Source of the DNA: Myxococcus fulvus
GTDB lineage: Bacteria > Myxococcota > Myxococcia > Myxococcales > Myxococcaceae
Reading direction: 5' to 3'
Length of the DNA stretch: 64,000 nt
Assembly: GCF_900111765.1 (NCBI RefSeq)
Contig: NZ_FOIB01000001.1
Location: 1,488,001-1,552,000, forward strand
The notes under the pieces were generated by a model, which was given only the letters and a program-made list of their open reading frames with translations, ran no database searches and had not been told where the DNA came from. The position numbers and the translations under genes were made by a program. The stretch's first letter is position 1. Every line of letters starts with the position of its first letter. This document shows, one piece after another, positions 44,000 to 52,360 of this stretch.

Positions 44000-44905
44000 A
44001 TGTCCATGTTCGCGCCAGGGGCCGTACGGGAGTTCGTCGTGTCGATGATGGGAAGTGGACGCAGGGCGCCTGTGAGGTGGCTCGCGAGTCCTCGACGGCG
44101 CATCGCGGGTGCGGTGCTGGTGCTGGCGTTGGTGGGAGCGCTCTCGGCGGGAGTGGCCTCGGGAGTGGAGCGAGCCCGAGGGCGACCGCGTAAGAGTCCG
44201 GAGCCCTCGCCGCCGTTCTCACAGCAAGAGGGCGCAGCCGTGGACCGAGGAGTGTCTTCACGTGCCGCGCCTCGGATGGCGCGCGAGGTGGAGGCACATG
44301 CTCGGGCCTCGTCGCGCGGGAGTGTGTCGACGGCGACCGCCGTGGCGCGCGAGTCGGGTGCACGTCGTCATCAGGTGCGCGAGGCGTTTCTGCGGATGCC
44401 CGCGGGCGGTCACGAGGACGGAGTCCGGCCCTCGTCGGACGAACATGACCACGCGGAAGGTGCCGCGAGCACGCCGAGGGGGCTGACGTCGCGAATGCCC
44501 GCGCCGATGCGAGTCGACTGGCGCGAGGTGGTGTCCGGGGACGGAGCCCTGTCACTTGTGGCCGAGGTGGAGCGGCGCGCGGGCTTCGACGCGGACATCG
44601 AGGTGAGCATCGTGCTCCCCGAGGGTGCGCGTGTCATCGAGGGCTCCACGGAGTTCGTGTTGCCGAAGCGCGCGGGCGCCCACGCGCGGGTGACGCCCTG
44701 TGTGGTGACAGTCCCTCCTGGCGTGGTTCCGGAGACGGACCTGGTGTTGTCCGCGCAGGCGCGAGGCGGTTCCTTCGGGGCGCACGCGGAGGCGCGGTAC
44801 ACCTTCGGACGCGCGAGTCGGCTCGAGCGTCAACCCGCGCCCACCGGGCCGGTGTTGCCTGCCCGGTTCCTCTCGGGGCCTGACTCTGAGTCGGACGTTC
44901 CGTGA
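44000..44905 (+). CDS. single-span membrane protein with Ig-like C-terminal region
   Basis: A 301-residue protein: short N-terminus, one membrane span (about residues 35-55, IAGAVLVLALVGALSAGVA), then about 120 residues of low-complexity Arg/Ser/Glu sequence. A beta-rich C-terminal part (LSLVAEVERRAGFDADIEVSIVLPEGARVIEG.. AHARVTPCVVTVPPGV) resembles bacterial Ig-like folds. No family was recognised. The ATG at 44000 follows the protease-like gene by 7 nt with GGAG before it, so the two are co-expressed and may act together at the cell surface. Confidence 0.6.
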   Translation: MSMFAPGAVREFVVSMMGSGRRAPVRWLASPRRRIAGAVLVLALVGALSAGVASGVERARGRPRKSPEPSPPFSQQEGAAVDRGVSSRAAPRMAREVEAHARASSRGSVSTATAVARESGARRHQVREAFLRMPAGGHEDGVRPSSDEHDHAEGAASTPRGLTSRMPAPMRVDWREVVSGDGALSLVAEVERRAGFDADIEVSIVLPEGARVIEGSTEFVLPKRAGAHARVTPCVVTVPPGVVPETDLVLSAQARGGSFGAHAEARYTFGRASRLERQPAPTGPVLPARFLSGPDSESDVP

Positions 44906-44915
44906 GCAGGTGAGG

Positions 44916-44965
44916 GCCCGGGCGGGGGCGGCTGGCGCGTCAACCTCCGCCTACCAGGCCCGGGC
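44916..44965 (+). terminator. GC-rich inverted repeat after the 44000-44905 gene
   Basis: GCCCGGGC occurs at 44916-44923 and again at 44958-44965 and can pair across 34 bases. The position 11 nt after a stop codon suggests a terminator. The word is self-complementary, which weakens the case. Confidence 0.3.
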
Positions 44966-45078
44966 TCCATCTCGGAAGCGTGATTGCGAGGCAGCCCGGA
45001 TGGCGCCTCGAGAGCAGATGAGGACCCGAGCGGGGTGGCTGGAGTAGATACGGGGCCTCGTCGTTCCGAGGTGCCTCG

Positions 45079-45927
45079 TTGCAGACCGCTGCCCTGGTGT
45101 TGGTGTTGCTGTCCGCGTTCCTCCACGCGTCGTGGAACGCGATGCTCAAGCGGCATCCGAATCCCGAAGCCGGGGTGGTGGGCGTCATCACCGTGGCGAC
45201 GGTGGGCGGAGGACTGTGGGCGCTCGGGATGCGGGGCGAGGCGTTCCCGACGACGCGAGGGTTGCTGTGGGCGCTGTGCGCGGGAGCGTGCGAGAGCGTC
45301 TACCTGGTGGCGCTCGCGCGAGCGCTGCGCCGAGCGCCGCTGGGGCTCGCGTACACGGTGTCGCGCGGTGTCGCGATGTTGCTGGTGTGGCCGGTGTCGG
45401 TGCTGCTGTTGGCGGAGCGCGTGTCGGTGTGGTCACTGACGGGCGCGTTGGTGCTGGGCGCGGGGCTGGTGGTGATGCACGTGTCGCGTCCTCAGGGCCG
45501 CGCGGCCTCGGGCGTCGCGTGGGCGGCGCTGTCGGCGGTGGCGATTGCTGGCTACCACCTGAGCTACAAGCTGGCGTTGGCGGAGCGCGCGCAGCCGCCC
45601 GCCCTGTTCACCACGGGCCTGCTCATCGCGCTTCCGGTGTTGATGGTGGAGCGCGGGCGACAGCTCGGCTGGGGAGAGCTCCTGAGGCAGGCGTGGAGCC
45701 GGCCCTGGCTGGTGCTCGTGGGTGGCACCATCAGCATGCTGTCCTTCTCGTTGCTGCTGACGGCGCTGAGTGACAGCGGGGCAGGGGTGGTGCTCACGCT
45801 GCGCAACACCTCCATCGCCTTCGCGCTGCTGCTCGCCGCGTTCCAAGGGGAGCGGCTCGGACACCGTCAGCTCTCGGGCGCGGTGCTCGTGTCCGTGGGC
45901 GCGGTGCTGCTCGGAATCCCGGCGTGA
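45079..45927 (+). CDS. EamA/DMT-family permease
   Basis: A 282-residue membrane protein with ten hydrophobic segments in two five-span halves (for example LVLVLLSAFLHASWNAMLKRHPNP near the start and SGAVLVSVGAVLLGIPA at the end). The HASWNAMLKR opening and the LSYKLALAERAQP segment between halves are typical of EamA drug/metabolite transporters. Substrate unknown. Translation seems to start at TTG 45079, which has GAGGTG 5-10 nt upstream and leads straight into the first span. It converges on the TPR gene at 46001. Confidence 0.85.
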   Translation: MQTAALVLVLLSAFLHASWNAMLKRHPNPEAGVVGVITVATVGGGLWALGMRGEAFPTTRGLLWALCAGACESVYLVALARALRRAPLGLAYTVSRGVAMLLVWPVSVLLLAERVSVWSLTGALVLGAGLVVMHVSRPQGRAASGVAWAALSAVAIAGYHLSYKLALAERAQPPALFTTGLLIALPVLMVERGRQLGWGELLRQAWSRPWLVLVGGTISMLSFSLLLTALSDSGAGVVLTLRNTSIAFALLLAAFQGERLGHRQLSGAVLVSVGAVLLGIPA

Positions 45928-45941
45928 ATCACCGCCACTCG

Positions 45942-45970
45942 GACCCGGGCCAGGGCCGTGGCCCCGGGTC
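45942..45970. terminator. bidirectional terminator-like hairpin
   Basis: GACCCGGG (45942-45949) pairs with CCCGGGTC (45963-45970) between the convergent EamA gene and the last gene of the envelope-complex operon. The loop is 13 bases. Confidence 0.5.
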
Positions 45971-46000
45971 GACGAGGGCGGGCATCCACCCGCCAGCTGA

Positions 46001-47926
46001 CTACTCCGCCTTCGCGGACGCAGCACCGCCCAGGCGCTTCAGGGCGATTTGCGCATCCTCGTGATTCGGCTGGAGCTTCAGCGCCGTCTGGTACTCCTGC
46101 TTCGCCTCGTCCACGCGCTTGGTCGCCTCGAGCAACTGCCCCAGGGCGTTGTGCGGCTCGGCGAACGTCGGGTCCACCTGCGCGGAGCCACGGAAGGACT
46201 TCTCCGCGTCCTTCGCGTTGCCCTGCTGGTACAGCGCATGGCCCAGGTACAGCAACGTCAGCGCGTTGCGAGGCTCCACCGCCAGCGCATCGCTCAATAC
46301 CTTGCGTGCCTTCGCCCCGTCACCACCACGCAGGTACAGGAAGCCCAGCTCCGCGCGCGCCTCAATCTGCGCCGGGTCCTTGGCCACCACTGCCTCCAGC
46401 TCCGTAATGGCCAAGTCCGGCCGCCCGCGCCGCGAGTGGACGATGCCCAGCCGCGCCAGCGCCGCCGTGTCGGCCTCCTCGCCCTCCTTCGGGCGCAGGT
46501 ACGTCTCCGCGCCGGGGTAGTCCCCCATCGCCATCAGCAGGTCCGCCAGCCCCAGCTTCGCCGCGCGGTGGTTCGGGTCCTCCTTCAACACGCCCAGGAA
46601 CAGGGGCTGCGCCTTCGCCGCCACGCGCTTCTTCGCGTACGTGTCCGCCAGCGCCAGCCGGTTCTCCACCGTCGGCGACAGGGTGACGCACGCCTCGTAC
46701 TCCGCGATGGCGCCGTCCAAGTCCCCCTTGGCCTTGAGCGCCTCGCCATAACCCGCGCGCGCCGCCGCGTCCTTGGGGAACGCCTCCACCGCCGTCTTCA
46801 GCGTGGCCACCGCCTCGTCCGCCTTGCCCAGCGAGAGGTACGCCCGGGCGAGGCCCTGGTACGCCTCCGTCGTCTTCTTGCCGTCGTCGGAGCTCTTCTC
46901 GATGGCCTTCTTGAACGCCTCCACCGCCTGCTTCTTCTTGCCCTGCTCCAGGTACAGGTGGCCCAGCTGCGTGTACGGACCACTCGCCCGACGCGGCTCG
47001 AGCACCAGCGCCTTCTCGAAGGCCTTGGTGGCGCGCACGTTGTCGCCCAGCTGGTAGTACGCGAGCCCCAGGTTGAAGTGCGCCTCCGCGTACTTCGGGT
47101 CCGCCGCGATGGCCTTGATGAACGCGTCGGTGGCCTTGCGCGGGTCGCCCTTCTCGTTGAGCGCCACGCCCAGGTTGTTCTGCGCGCGCGCGTGCTTCGG
47201 GTCCGCCGCGATGGCGCGCTGGTACTCGCCGATGGCGCCGTCGAAGTCGTTCTCGCGCAGCAGGATGACGCCCAGGTTGTAGTGCGCCTCCGCGTCGCCC
47301 AGCTTCTCGCGCGTGGCCTCGCGCAAGGTCGCCTTCGCCTCGCCGTTGAGGCCCTTCTCCGCCAGCGCCTTGCCCAGGTTGATGCGCGCGACGTTCAGCT
47401 GGGCGTTGAGCTTCAGCGCCTCGCGGTACGCCTCGATGGCGTCGTCCGTGCGGTTGGCGCGCTGCAGCGCCTCGCCCAGGTTGAAGCGCAGCTCCGCGTC
47501 CTGGGGCGCCAGCTCCACCGCCACCGAGTACTGGCTGATGGCCACGTCCGTCTCGTCCAGCACGCGCGCCAGCAACCCCCGCTCCGAGCGCAGCGTCGCG
47601 TCCTCGGGGAAGGCCGCGATGGCCTGGTCCAGCAGCGTGCGCGCCTTCTCCGCGTCGCCCGCGAGCCTGAGCGCGCGGCCCAGCGCCAGCCTCGGCGGCA
47701 CCAGCTCCGGCTCCAGCTCCACCAGCTTCGTCAGCGGCTCCACCGCCTTCTTCGGCTTGTTCAGCGCGAGGAAGGCCGTGCCCAGACGGTAGAGGGCGTC
47801 GGCGTCGTCCGGGGACGCGCGGAGCCGGGCACTCTCCACCGCCGCGGTGCGTTCGAGCGCCGCCGCGTCGGGGGGAGGCGCCTGGGCGGTGAGCAGCTGG
47901 AGGACTAGGACGCCGGCTTTCGTCAT
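46001..47926 (-). CDS. tetratricopeptide-repeat protein, last gene of the envelope-complex operon
   Basis: A 641-residue protein with a short hydrophobic start (MTKAGVLVLQLLTAQAPP) that may be a signal peptide or anchor, then about 16 TPR units covering nearly the whole chain. Units repeat the pattern A-x-Y-x-L-G-x-x-L-x-x-x-G, for example AEAHFNLGLAYYQLGDNVRATKAFEKAL and ARAQNNLGVALNEKGDPRKATDAFIKAI. TPR superhelices are protein-docking scaffolds. Its ATG overlaps the previous stop by one base (TGATG). The M. xanthus gliding and spore-coat machines contain several TPR subunits with which this one could be compared. Confidence 0.85.
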   Translation of the reverse strand: MTKAGVLVLQLLTAQAPPPDAAALERTAAVESARLRASPDDADALYRLGTAFLALNKPKKAVEPLTKLVELEPELVPPRLALGRALRLAGDAEKARTLLDQAIAAFPEDATLRSERGLLARVLDETDVAISQYSVAVELAPQDAELRFNLGEALQRANRTDDAIEAYREALKLNAQLNVARINLGKALAEKGLNGEAKATLREATREKLGDAEAHYNLGVILLRENDFDGAIGEYQRAIAADPKHARAQNNLGVALNEKGDPRKATDAFIKAIAADPKYAEAHFNLGLAYYQLGDNVRATKAFEKALVLEPRRASGPYTQLGHLYLEQGKKKQAVEAFKKAIEKSSDDGKKTTEAYQGLARAYLSLGKADEAVATLKTAVEAFPKDAAARAGYGEALKAKGDLDGAIAEYEACVTLSPTVENRLALADTYAKKRVAAKAQPLFLGVLKEDPNHRAAKLGLADLLMAMGDYPGAETYLRPKEGEEADTAALARLGIVHSRRGRPDLAITELEAVVAKDPAQIEARAELGFLYLRGGDGAKARKVLSDALAVEPRNALTLLYLGHALYQQGNAKDAEKSFRGSAQVDPTFAEPHNALGQLLEATKRVDEAKQEYQTALKLQPNHEDAQIALKRLGGAASAKAE

Positions 47927-48564
47927 CACAGGTTCTCCACGTAGGGACTGGCGCGCGCGTCGAACGTCTTCTTGGCGAGGGCGGTCTTCTTCGCCTCCCA
48001 CGCCTCACGCGCCGCCTTCTCTTCCTTCTCTTCCTCGGCGAGCTCGGCCCTCTCCGACTTCACCTCCGCCTCGCACTCGGCCACCTGCTCCTCGTACTCC
48101 TTCGGGTCCAGCTCCTCGCTGCCCTGCACCTTCGCCTTGCGGGCCGACGTCAGCTTGGCCAGCTCGAACTTCGCGAAGGCGCAGTCGCGCGCCAGCTCCG
48201 ACACGTCCCGCAGGCCCACCGACAGCCGCTGCCGGGCGCGCAGGTACTCCACGCGCGCCTCGGACTCCTCGATGGCCAGCTTCGCCACCTCGCGCGACAC
48301 CTCGTCCGTGGCCCGGTCCACCTCGTCCTCGGCCGCCTCCTGGCGGTCCTTGGCGCGGCGGATGTTGTCGCGGGCCCGGTCGATTTCGTTGTTCGCCTCG
48401 TCCACCTTGTCGACGGCGAGCGCCAGCTCGTTCTCCGCCTCGAGCAGCTCGATGCGGACCTCGAACGGGAGCTTCTTCACCAACGAGTTGGGCACCTTCA
48501 TGCCGTAGCTGGAGCCGCAGCCGGCGGCGAGCAGGGGAAGGGTGAGCAGGAGCAAGTGCTTCAT
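47926..48564 (-). CDS. coiled-coil lipoprotein
   Basis: A 212-residue lipoprotein (signal LLLTLPLLAAGCGS, lipobox LAAGC). The mature protein is almost entirely a highly charged coiled coil: residues about 35-110 have heptads such as LLEAENELALAVDKVDEANNEIDRARDNIRRAKDRQ, and residues 150-200 are Glu/Lys/Ala-rich (EAEVKSERAELAEEEKEEKAAREAW). A single Cys pair lies in the middle. It is probably periplasmic, tethered to a membrane and able to span distance. Its ATG overlaps the preceding stop (ATGA). Confidence 0.8.
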   Translation of the reverse strand: MKHLLLLTLPLLAAGCGSSYGMKVPNSLVKKLPFEVRIELLEAENELALAVDKVDEANNEIDRARDNIRRAKDRQEAAEDEVDRATDEVSREVAKLAIEESEARVEYLRARQRLSVGLRDVSELARDCAFAKFELAKLTSARKAKVQGSEELDPKEYEEQVAECEAEVKSERAELAEEEKEEKAAREAWEAKKTALAKKTFDARASPYVENL

Positions 48565-49091
48565 GGAACGGTGGCCTCGAAGCTGCCGAAGATGGTGCGG
48601 CCGGAATAGATGTCGGTGCCGTTGACGAACGTGACGTGGAACTCGCCGCTGATGCGCTGCCCCTGCGCCGTGGGAATCCGCTGGACCACCAGCGAGCCCC
48701 GCTCCAGCGGAGGGAAGACGCGCGCCGGCTCGTCCAGCACGCTGCGGCCGATGGCGCCCCGCTGCGCGCCACCCTCCAGGACCTCCGCGAGGTTGATGTC
48801 CAACCCGCCCGTGTAGCCCTCGGGAATCATGTCCCCCACGCGCGCGCTGACCTTCAGGAGCGTGTTGACGCCCGGCCCCTGCGGCTTGACGAAGTTGATG
48901 GACAGCTCGCCCTCGGCCAGCACCGCCTCCGAGCGCGTGTAGCGCAAATCCAGCAGCGGCGACACGCTGCCCTCCAGCCGGCCGCCCTCGTCGCCGCACG
49001 CGCACAGGCCGGCCACCAGCACGGCGGCCAGCGCCAGCCCGCGGAAGGGCCGGACGCTGGAGACGGACGTGGCGCGGATGCCCGGGCTCAC
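48561..49091 (-). CDS. small lipoprotein of the envelope-complex operon
   Basis: A lipoprotein of 176 residues with signal peptide ALAAVLVAGLCACGDE (lipobox LCAC). The mature part is beta-rich (LRYTRSEAVLAEGELSINFVKPQG, LVVQRIPTAQGQRISGEFHVTFVNGTDIYSGRTIFGSFEATVP) with no recognised family. GTG 49091 is taken as start because it overlaps the TPR gene's stop as GTGA, the same coupling as at the neighbouring junctions; a GTG at 49097 is possible. Its stop overlaps the next gene by 4 nt. Confidence 0.75.
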   Translation of the reverse strand: MSPGIRATSVSSVRPFRGLALAAVLVAGLCACGDEGGRLEGSVSPLLDLRYTRSEAVLAEGELSINFVKPQGPGVNTLLKVSARVGDMIPEGYTGGLDINLAEVLEGGAQRGAIGRSVLDEPARVFPPLERGSLVVQRIPTAQGQRISGEFHVTFVNGTDIYSGRTIFGSFEATVP

Positions 49092-52000
49092 TTGCACGCC
49101 TTCCAGCCCGCGCTGTCCACGTCCGAGCCCGTGAGCGAGCCCACGTCCTTGAGGAGCGCCAGCTCACGCCGGGCCCCGTCCACGTCGCCGAAGCGGCAGC
49201 GCAGCGCGGCCAGGTTGAGGCGGGCCTTGTCGTAGGTGGGGTCGGAGTCCATCGCCTTGGCGTAGGCCTCGCGCGCGCCCATCGCGTCGCCCATGTTGAG
49301 CAGCGCCCAGCCCAGCGCAGAGTGCGCCGAGGCCTTGGTGTCCTGCAGCTCCGTCACGCGGCCGAACGTCAGCTGCGCCACGCCGAACTGCCGCGCGTCC
49401 AGGTACGCCATGCCCAGCGCCTCCAGCGACTCCACGCTGAGCGTGCGCTCGGCCTTCTTGCGCAGCTCGTCCAGCGCGGCCGACTGCATCGGCGCGCCCG
49501 GCTGCGGCACCGGCATCGACGCCTGCTCGGAGCGGGCACGGCAGCCCACCACCGCGGCGTTGAAGACCTCCAGCGACTCGGCGCGGGACAGACACGCCTT
49601 GAAGGCCTCCTCGGAGCGCGCCTTGAGCGGCCCGACCTGCTCCTTCACCGCCGCCTGGAACTGCTGCGACTCGGAGGCCGACAACCCGCCCGGCACCGGC
49701 GTGGACTCGACCACGTCCGCGATGTGCCCGTACGCCAGCGCCAGCCGCCACAGCGACGCCACCGCCCACTCGGGATAACCCAGCGACGCGGCCTGCGTGT
49801 AGATGCCCTCCAGGCTCTGCAGCGCGGCGACCTTCTCCTCCACCTTGTCGGAGGGCAGGTCCTTGTAGCCGCGGTAGAGGATCTCGCCCAGGTACCACAG
49901 GCCCTTGGCCGCCTCTTCCGTCTGGCCGTTGGGGCCCTGCACCGCCGTGGTGAGCGTGGCCACCAGCGTGTCCGCGTTCGCCGTGGGCGCCGTGGTCGCC
50001 TGCACCTCGGCGAGCACCGCCGCCGCGCCCGCGCTCCTCGGGTCCTGCTTCAGCGCGGCCTCCGCGGCCAGCTTCGCGCGCGAGTAGTCCTTCGCCTTCA
50101 GCCGCGCCTCGGCCAGCAGCACCAGCACGTCGCCCTTGCGAGCGCCGGAGGACTCCGCCGCCGTCTCCAGGTTGCGCGCGGCCTCCTTGTACTCACCCAG
50201 CGCCATGCGCAGCCGCGCGCCCGCGAGCCACCCGTCCACGCCGGCCACGTCCGAGCCCAGCTTCTGGCCCACCTGCTCGAACCAACTGGCCGCCTCGCCG
50301 AACGCCGCGGCCTCCGCCGCGTGACGGCCGAGCGTCAGGAGCACGTCCGACAGGTACTGGCTCTTGGGGTAGTCCTGCGACAGCTTGGAGCCCAGCTCGC
50401 GCTCGGCCTGCAAGTCGCGCTTCTCGCGCGCCGCCGTGAAGGCGCCGTACAGGGCCTTCTCGCCGATGTCGCTGTTCTTGTTCTCGTCGGCCACCTTCAC
50501 GAGGCCCTGGATGACGTCGCCCGTCTCCTGGGCGCTCTGCAAGGCCAGCTCGTCGAGCGCCTCCGCGCGGCTCTGCGTGAGGATCTTCTGCACCTCCGCG
50601 CGGAAGTTGCCCGGCAGGGGCGCGCCGAGGAACTTCTTGCCCGTCTCGTCCAGGCCCTTGAAGTCGTTGACCTGCCGCAGGCTGTCCAGCGCCAGGTTGC
50701 CGGCGACGGTGGACTCCTTGTGCTGCGGGTGGGAGAGGGCGAACGCGGTGAACAGCTCCGCGGCCTTGGGGTAGTCGCCGTCCTCGTAGAAGGCGCGCGC
50801 GATGTTGAACTTCACGTCCAGGACGTTGGGGCTCTTGGGGTAGCGCGACACGTACTCCGCGCCGAGCAGCTTCATGGCCTGGCGCGCGTCCGCCACCTCA
50901 TACGCGTTGCGCTTGAGCGCCTCCTCCGGCTTGAGTGTGGAGAAGTGCGCGAGCAGCGCCGCGTAGAGGGCGTCCTCCTCGCCCTTCACGTCCTTGGCCT
51001 TGGCCTCGTAGCGGGCCAGCTCCTCGAACTGGCGCGCCGCCTCCGGGAAGGCCTTGGCGGAGAAGAGCGCCTCCGCGCGGTTCTTCATCATCGGCCGCAC
51101 GTACTGCTCGGGACGGAAGAGGCTCAGGTACGCCTCGTACGCCTCGGCGGTGCTCAGGTAGAGCTCCTTCTCCTCCTTCTTCTGCGCCGCCAGGTGCAGC
51201 TGGGTGGCCAGGTCGCGGCCCATCTCCTCCAGCTCCGCGAGCTGCTTCTTGCGCTCGACCTCCACCAGCTCCGGGTCCGTCTTGCTCTGCACCGCCGCGC
51301 GCACCAGCACGCGCAGGTCCTCCGGCTCCGGCAACACCTTGCCCTTGGCCGCCTTGAGCGCGTCGTAGAGCTTCTGACCGCGCTCCAGGTCCAGCTCCGG
51401 GTCGTGCTGGATCTCCATCAGCTTGCGCAGCGCGGGGATGGCCCACTCGTACTGCTGCTTGATGAAGTAGCGGTTGCCCAGCTTGTCCAGCGCGAGCGCG
51501 TACGTGGCCCGGCTGTCGCTGAGCTTCTCGAAGTAGTTGAGCGCGCCCTTGGCCGGCTTCGCCTCGGTGTAGCTGTAGACCAGGTCCAGCAGCGCCTCGC
51601 GCTTGACGTTGAGCGCCTTCTTCACGTCCACGCCCGGCAAGGGAGCGCTCGCCGCCGCGGCCTCGAAGAACGTCACCGCCTCCGCGTGCTTGGCCTGGTT
51701 CACGCGAATCCAGCCCATCTTGTAGCGGGCCAGGTCATGAACGGGGGAGGGCGGCGCCTCGAGGATGGCCTGGTAGTGCTTCTCGGCCTCGACCAGGTCG
51801 GCCTTGTCGAAGAAGTGGTCGCCCAGGATCTGCTCCGCCTCCAGCCGCAGCGGGCTGTTGGGGAACTTGCGCGTCAGGTCGCCGAGCGTCTTGAGCATCT
51901 CGTCGAACTGACCGAGCTCGCGCTGCTCGTGCGCCAGGTAGAACGTCACCTGGTCGCCGTCCTTGAAGTCCGGGTACTCGCGCAGGAGGCGGTAGTACAT

Positions 52001-52360
52001 CTGCACCGCCTTCTGCTTCATCAGCCGCGTCTCGGGAGAGACGATGGCGCCCGTGGCTCCCTCGGGCCGGGACTCGGCCTGCAGGTAGTACACGTAGCGG
52101 CTCTTCTCCACGTAGAGCTCGGCCAGCCGGAACTGGAGGTCCGGCAGGTACGGCGCGTTGCGGCTCTTGGAGATGAGCTTCTCCGTCTCGCCGATGGCGC
52201 GGTCCACCTTGAAGATGTCGCGCTTGAGCTTGGCGATGAGCTCGTCGCGCTCCTTCGCCTTGGACACGATGGGGTTCAAGCCCGCGGCGTCGCGGCCCGG
52301 GCTTCCAGGGGCGGCCGCCAGCAGGGCTGCGGCAATCAGGCCGGTAAGCTGGCCGGTCAT
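49088..52360 (-). CDS. giant TPR-repeat protein of the envelope complex
   Basis: A 1090-residue protein with a signal peptide (LTGLIAAALLAAAPGSPG), a coiled N-terminal segment (KERDELIAKLKRDIFKVDRAIGETEKLISKSR), and then TPR and TPR-like helices over nearly the whole length (for example NSPLRLEAEQILGDHFFDKADLVEAEKHYQAIL; later TKASAHSALGWALLNMGDAMGAREAYAKAM). It is of a size and layout comparable with the large TPR subunits AgmU/GltD and NfsD of M. xanthus. No enzymatic motif was seen. It overlaps the upstream gene by ATGA and the downstream one by GTGA. A periplasmic scaffold role is inferred. Confidence 0.85.
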   Translation of the reverse strand: MTGQLTGLIAAALLAAAPGSPGRDAAGLNPIVSKAKERDELIAKLKRDIFKVDRAIGETEKLISKSRNAPYLPDLQFRLAELYVEKSRYVYYLQAESRPEGATGAIVSPETRLMKQKAVQMYYRLLREYPDFKDGDQVTFYLAHEQRELGQFDEMLKTLGDLTRKFPNSPLRLEAEQILGDHFFDKADLVEAEKHYQAILEAPPSPVHDLARYKMGWIRVNQAKHAEAVTFFEAAAASAPLPGVDVKKALNVKREALLDLVYSYTEAKPAKGALNYFEKLSDSRATYALALDKLGNRYFIKQQYEWAIPALRKLMEIQHDPELDLERGQKLYDALKAAKGKVLPEPEDLRVLVRAAVQSKTDPELVEVERKKQLAELEEMGRDLATQLHLAAQKKEEKELYLSTAEAYEAYLSLFRPEQYVRPMMKNRAEALFSAKAFPEAARQFEELARYEAKAKDVKGEEDALYAALLAHFSTLKPEEALKRNAYEVADARQAMKLLGAEYVSRYPKSPNVLDVKFNIARAFYEDGDYPKAAELFTAFALSHPQHKESTVAGNLALDSLRQVNDFKGLDETGKKFLGAPLPGNFRAEVQKILTQSRAEALDELALQSAQETGDVIQGLVKVADENKNSDIGEKALYGAFTAAREKRDLQAERELGSKLSQDYPKSQYLSDVLLTLGRHAAEAAAFGEAASWFEQVGQKLGSDVAGVDGWLAGARLRMALGEYKEAARNLETAAESSGARKGDVLVLLAEARLKAKDYSRAKLAAEAALKQDPRSAGAAAVLAEVQATTAPTANADTLVATLTTAVQGPNGQTEEAAKGLWYLGEILYRGYKDLPSDKVEEKVAALQSLEGIYTQAASLGYPEWAVASLWRLALAYGHIADVVESTPVPGGLSASESQQFQAAVKEQVGPLKARSEEAFKACLSRAESLEVFNAAVVGCRARSEQASMPVPQPGAPMQSAALDELRKKAERTLSVESLEALGMAYLDARQFGVAQLTFGRVTELQDTKASAHSALGWALLNMGDAMGAREAYAKAMDSDPTYDKARLNLAALRCRFGDVDGARRELALLKDVGSLTGSDVDSAGWKACK

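Noticed and set aside
46049..47908. Plus-strand open frame of about 619 codons
   Set aside because: Antisense shadow of the 641-residue TPR gene; no start context and no family-like motifs.
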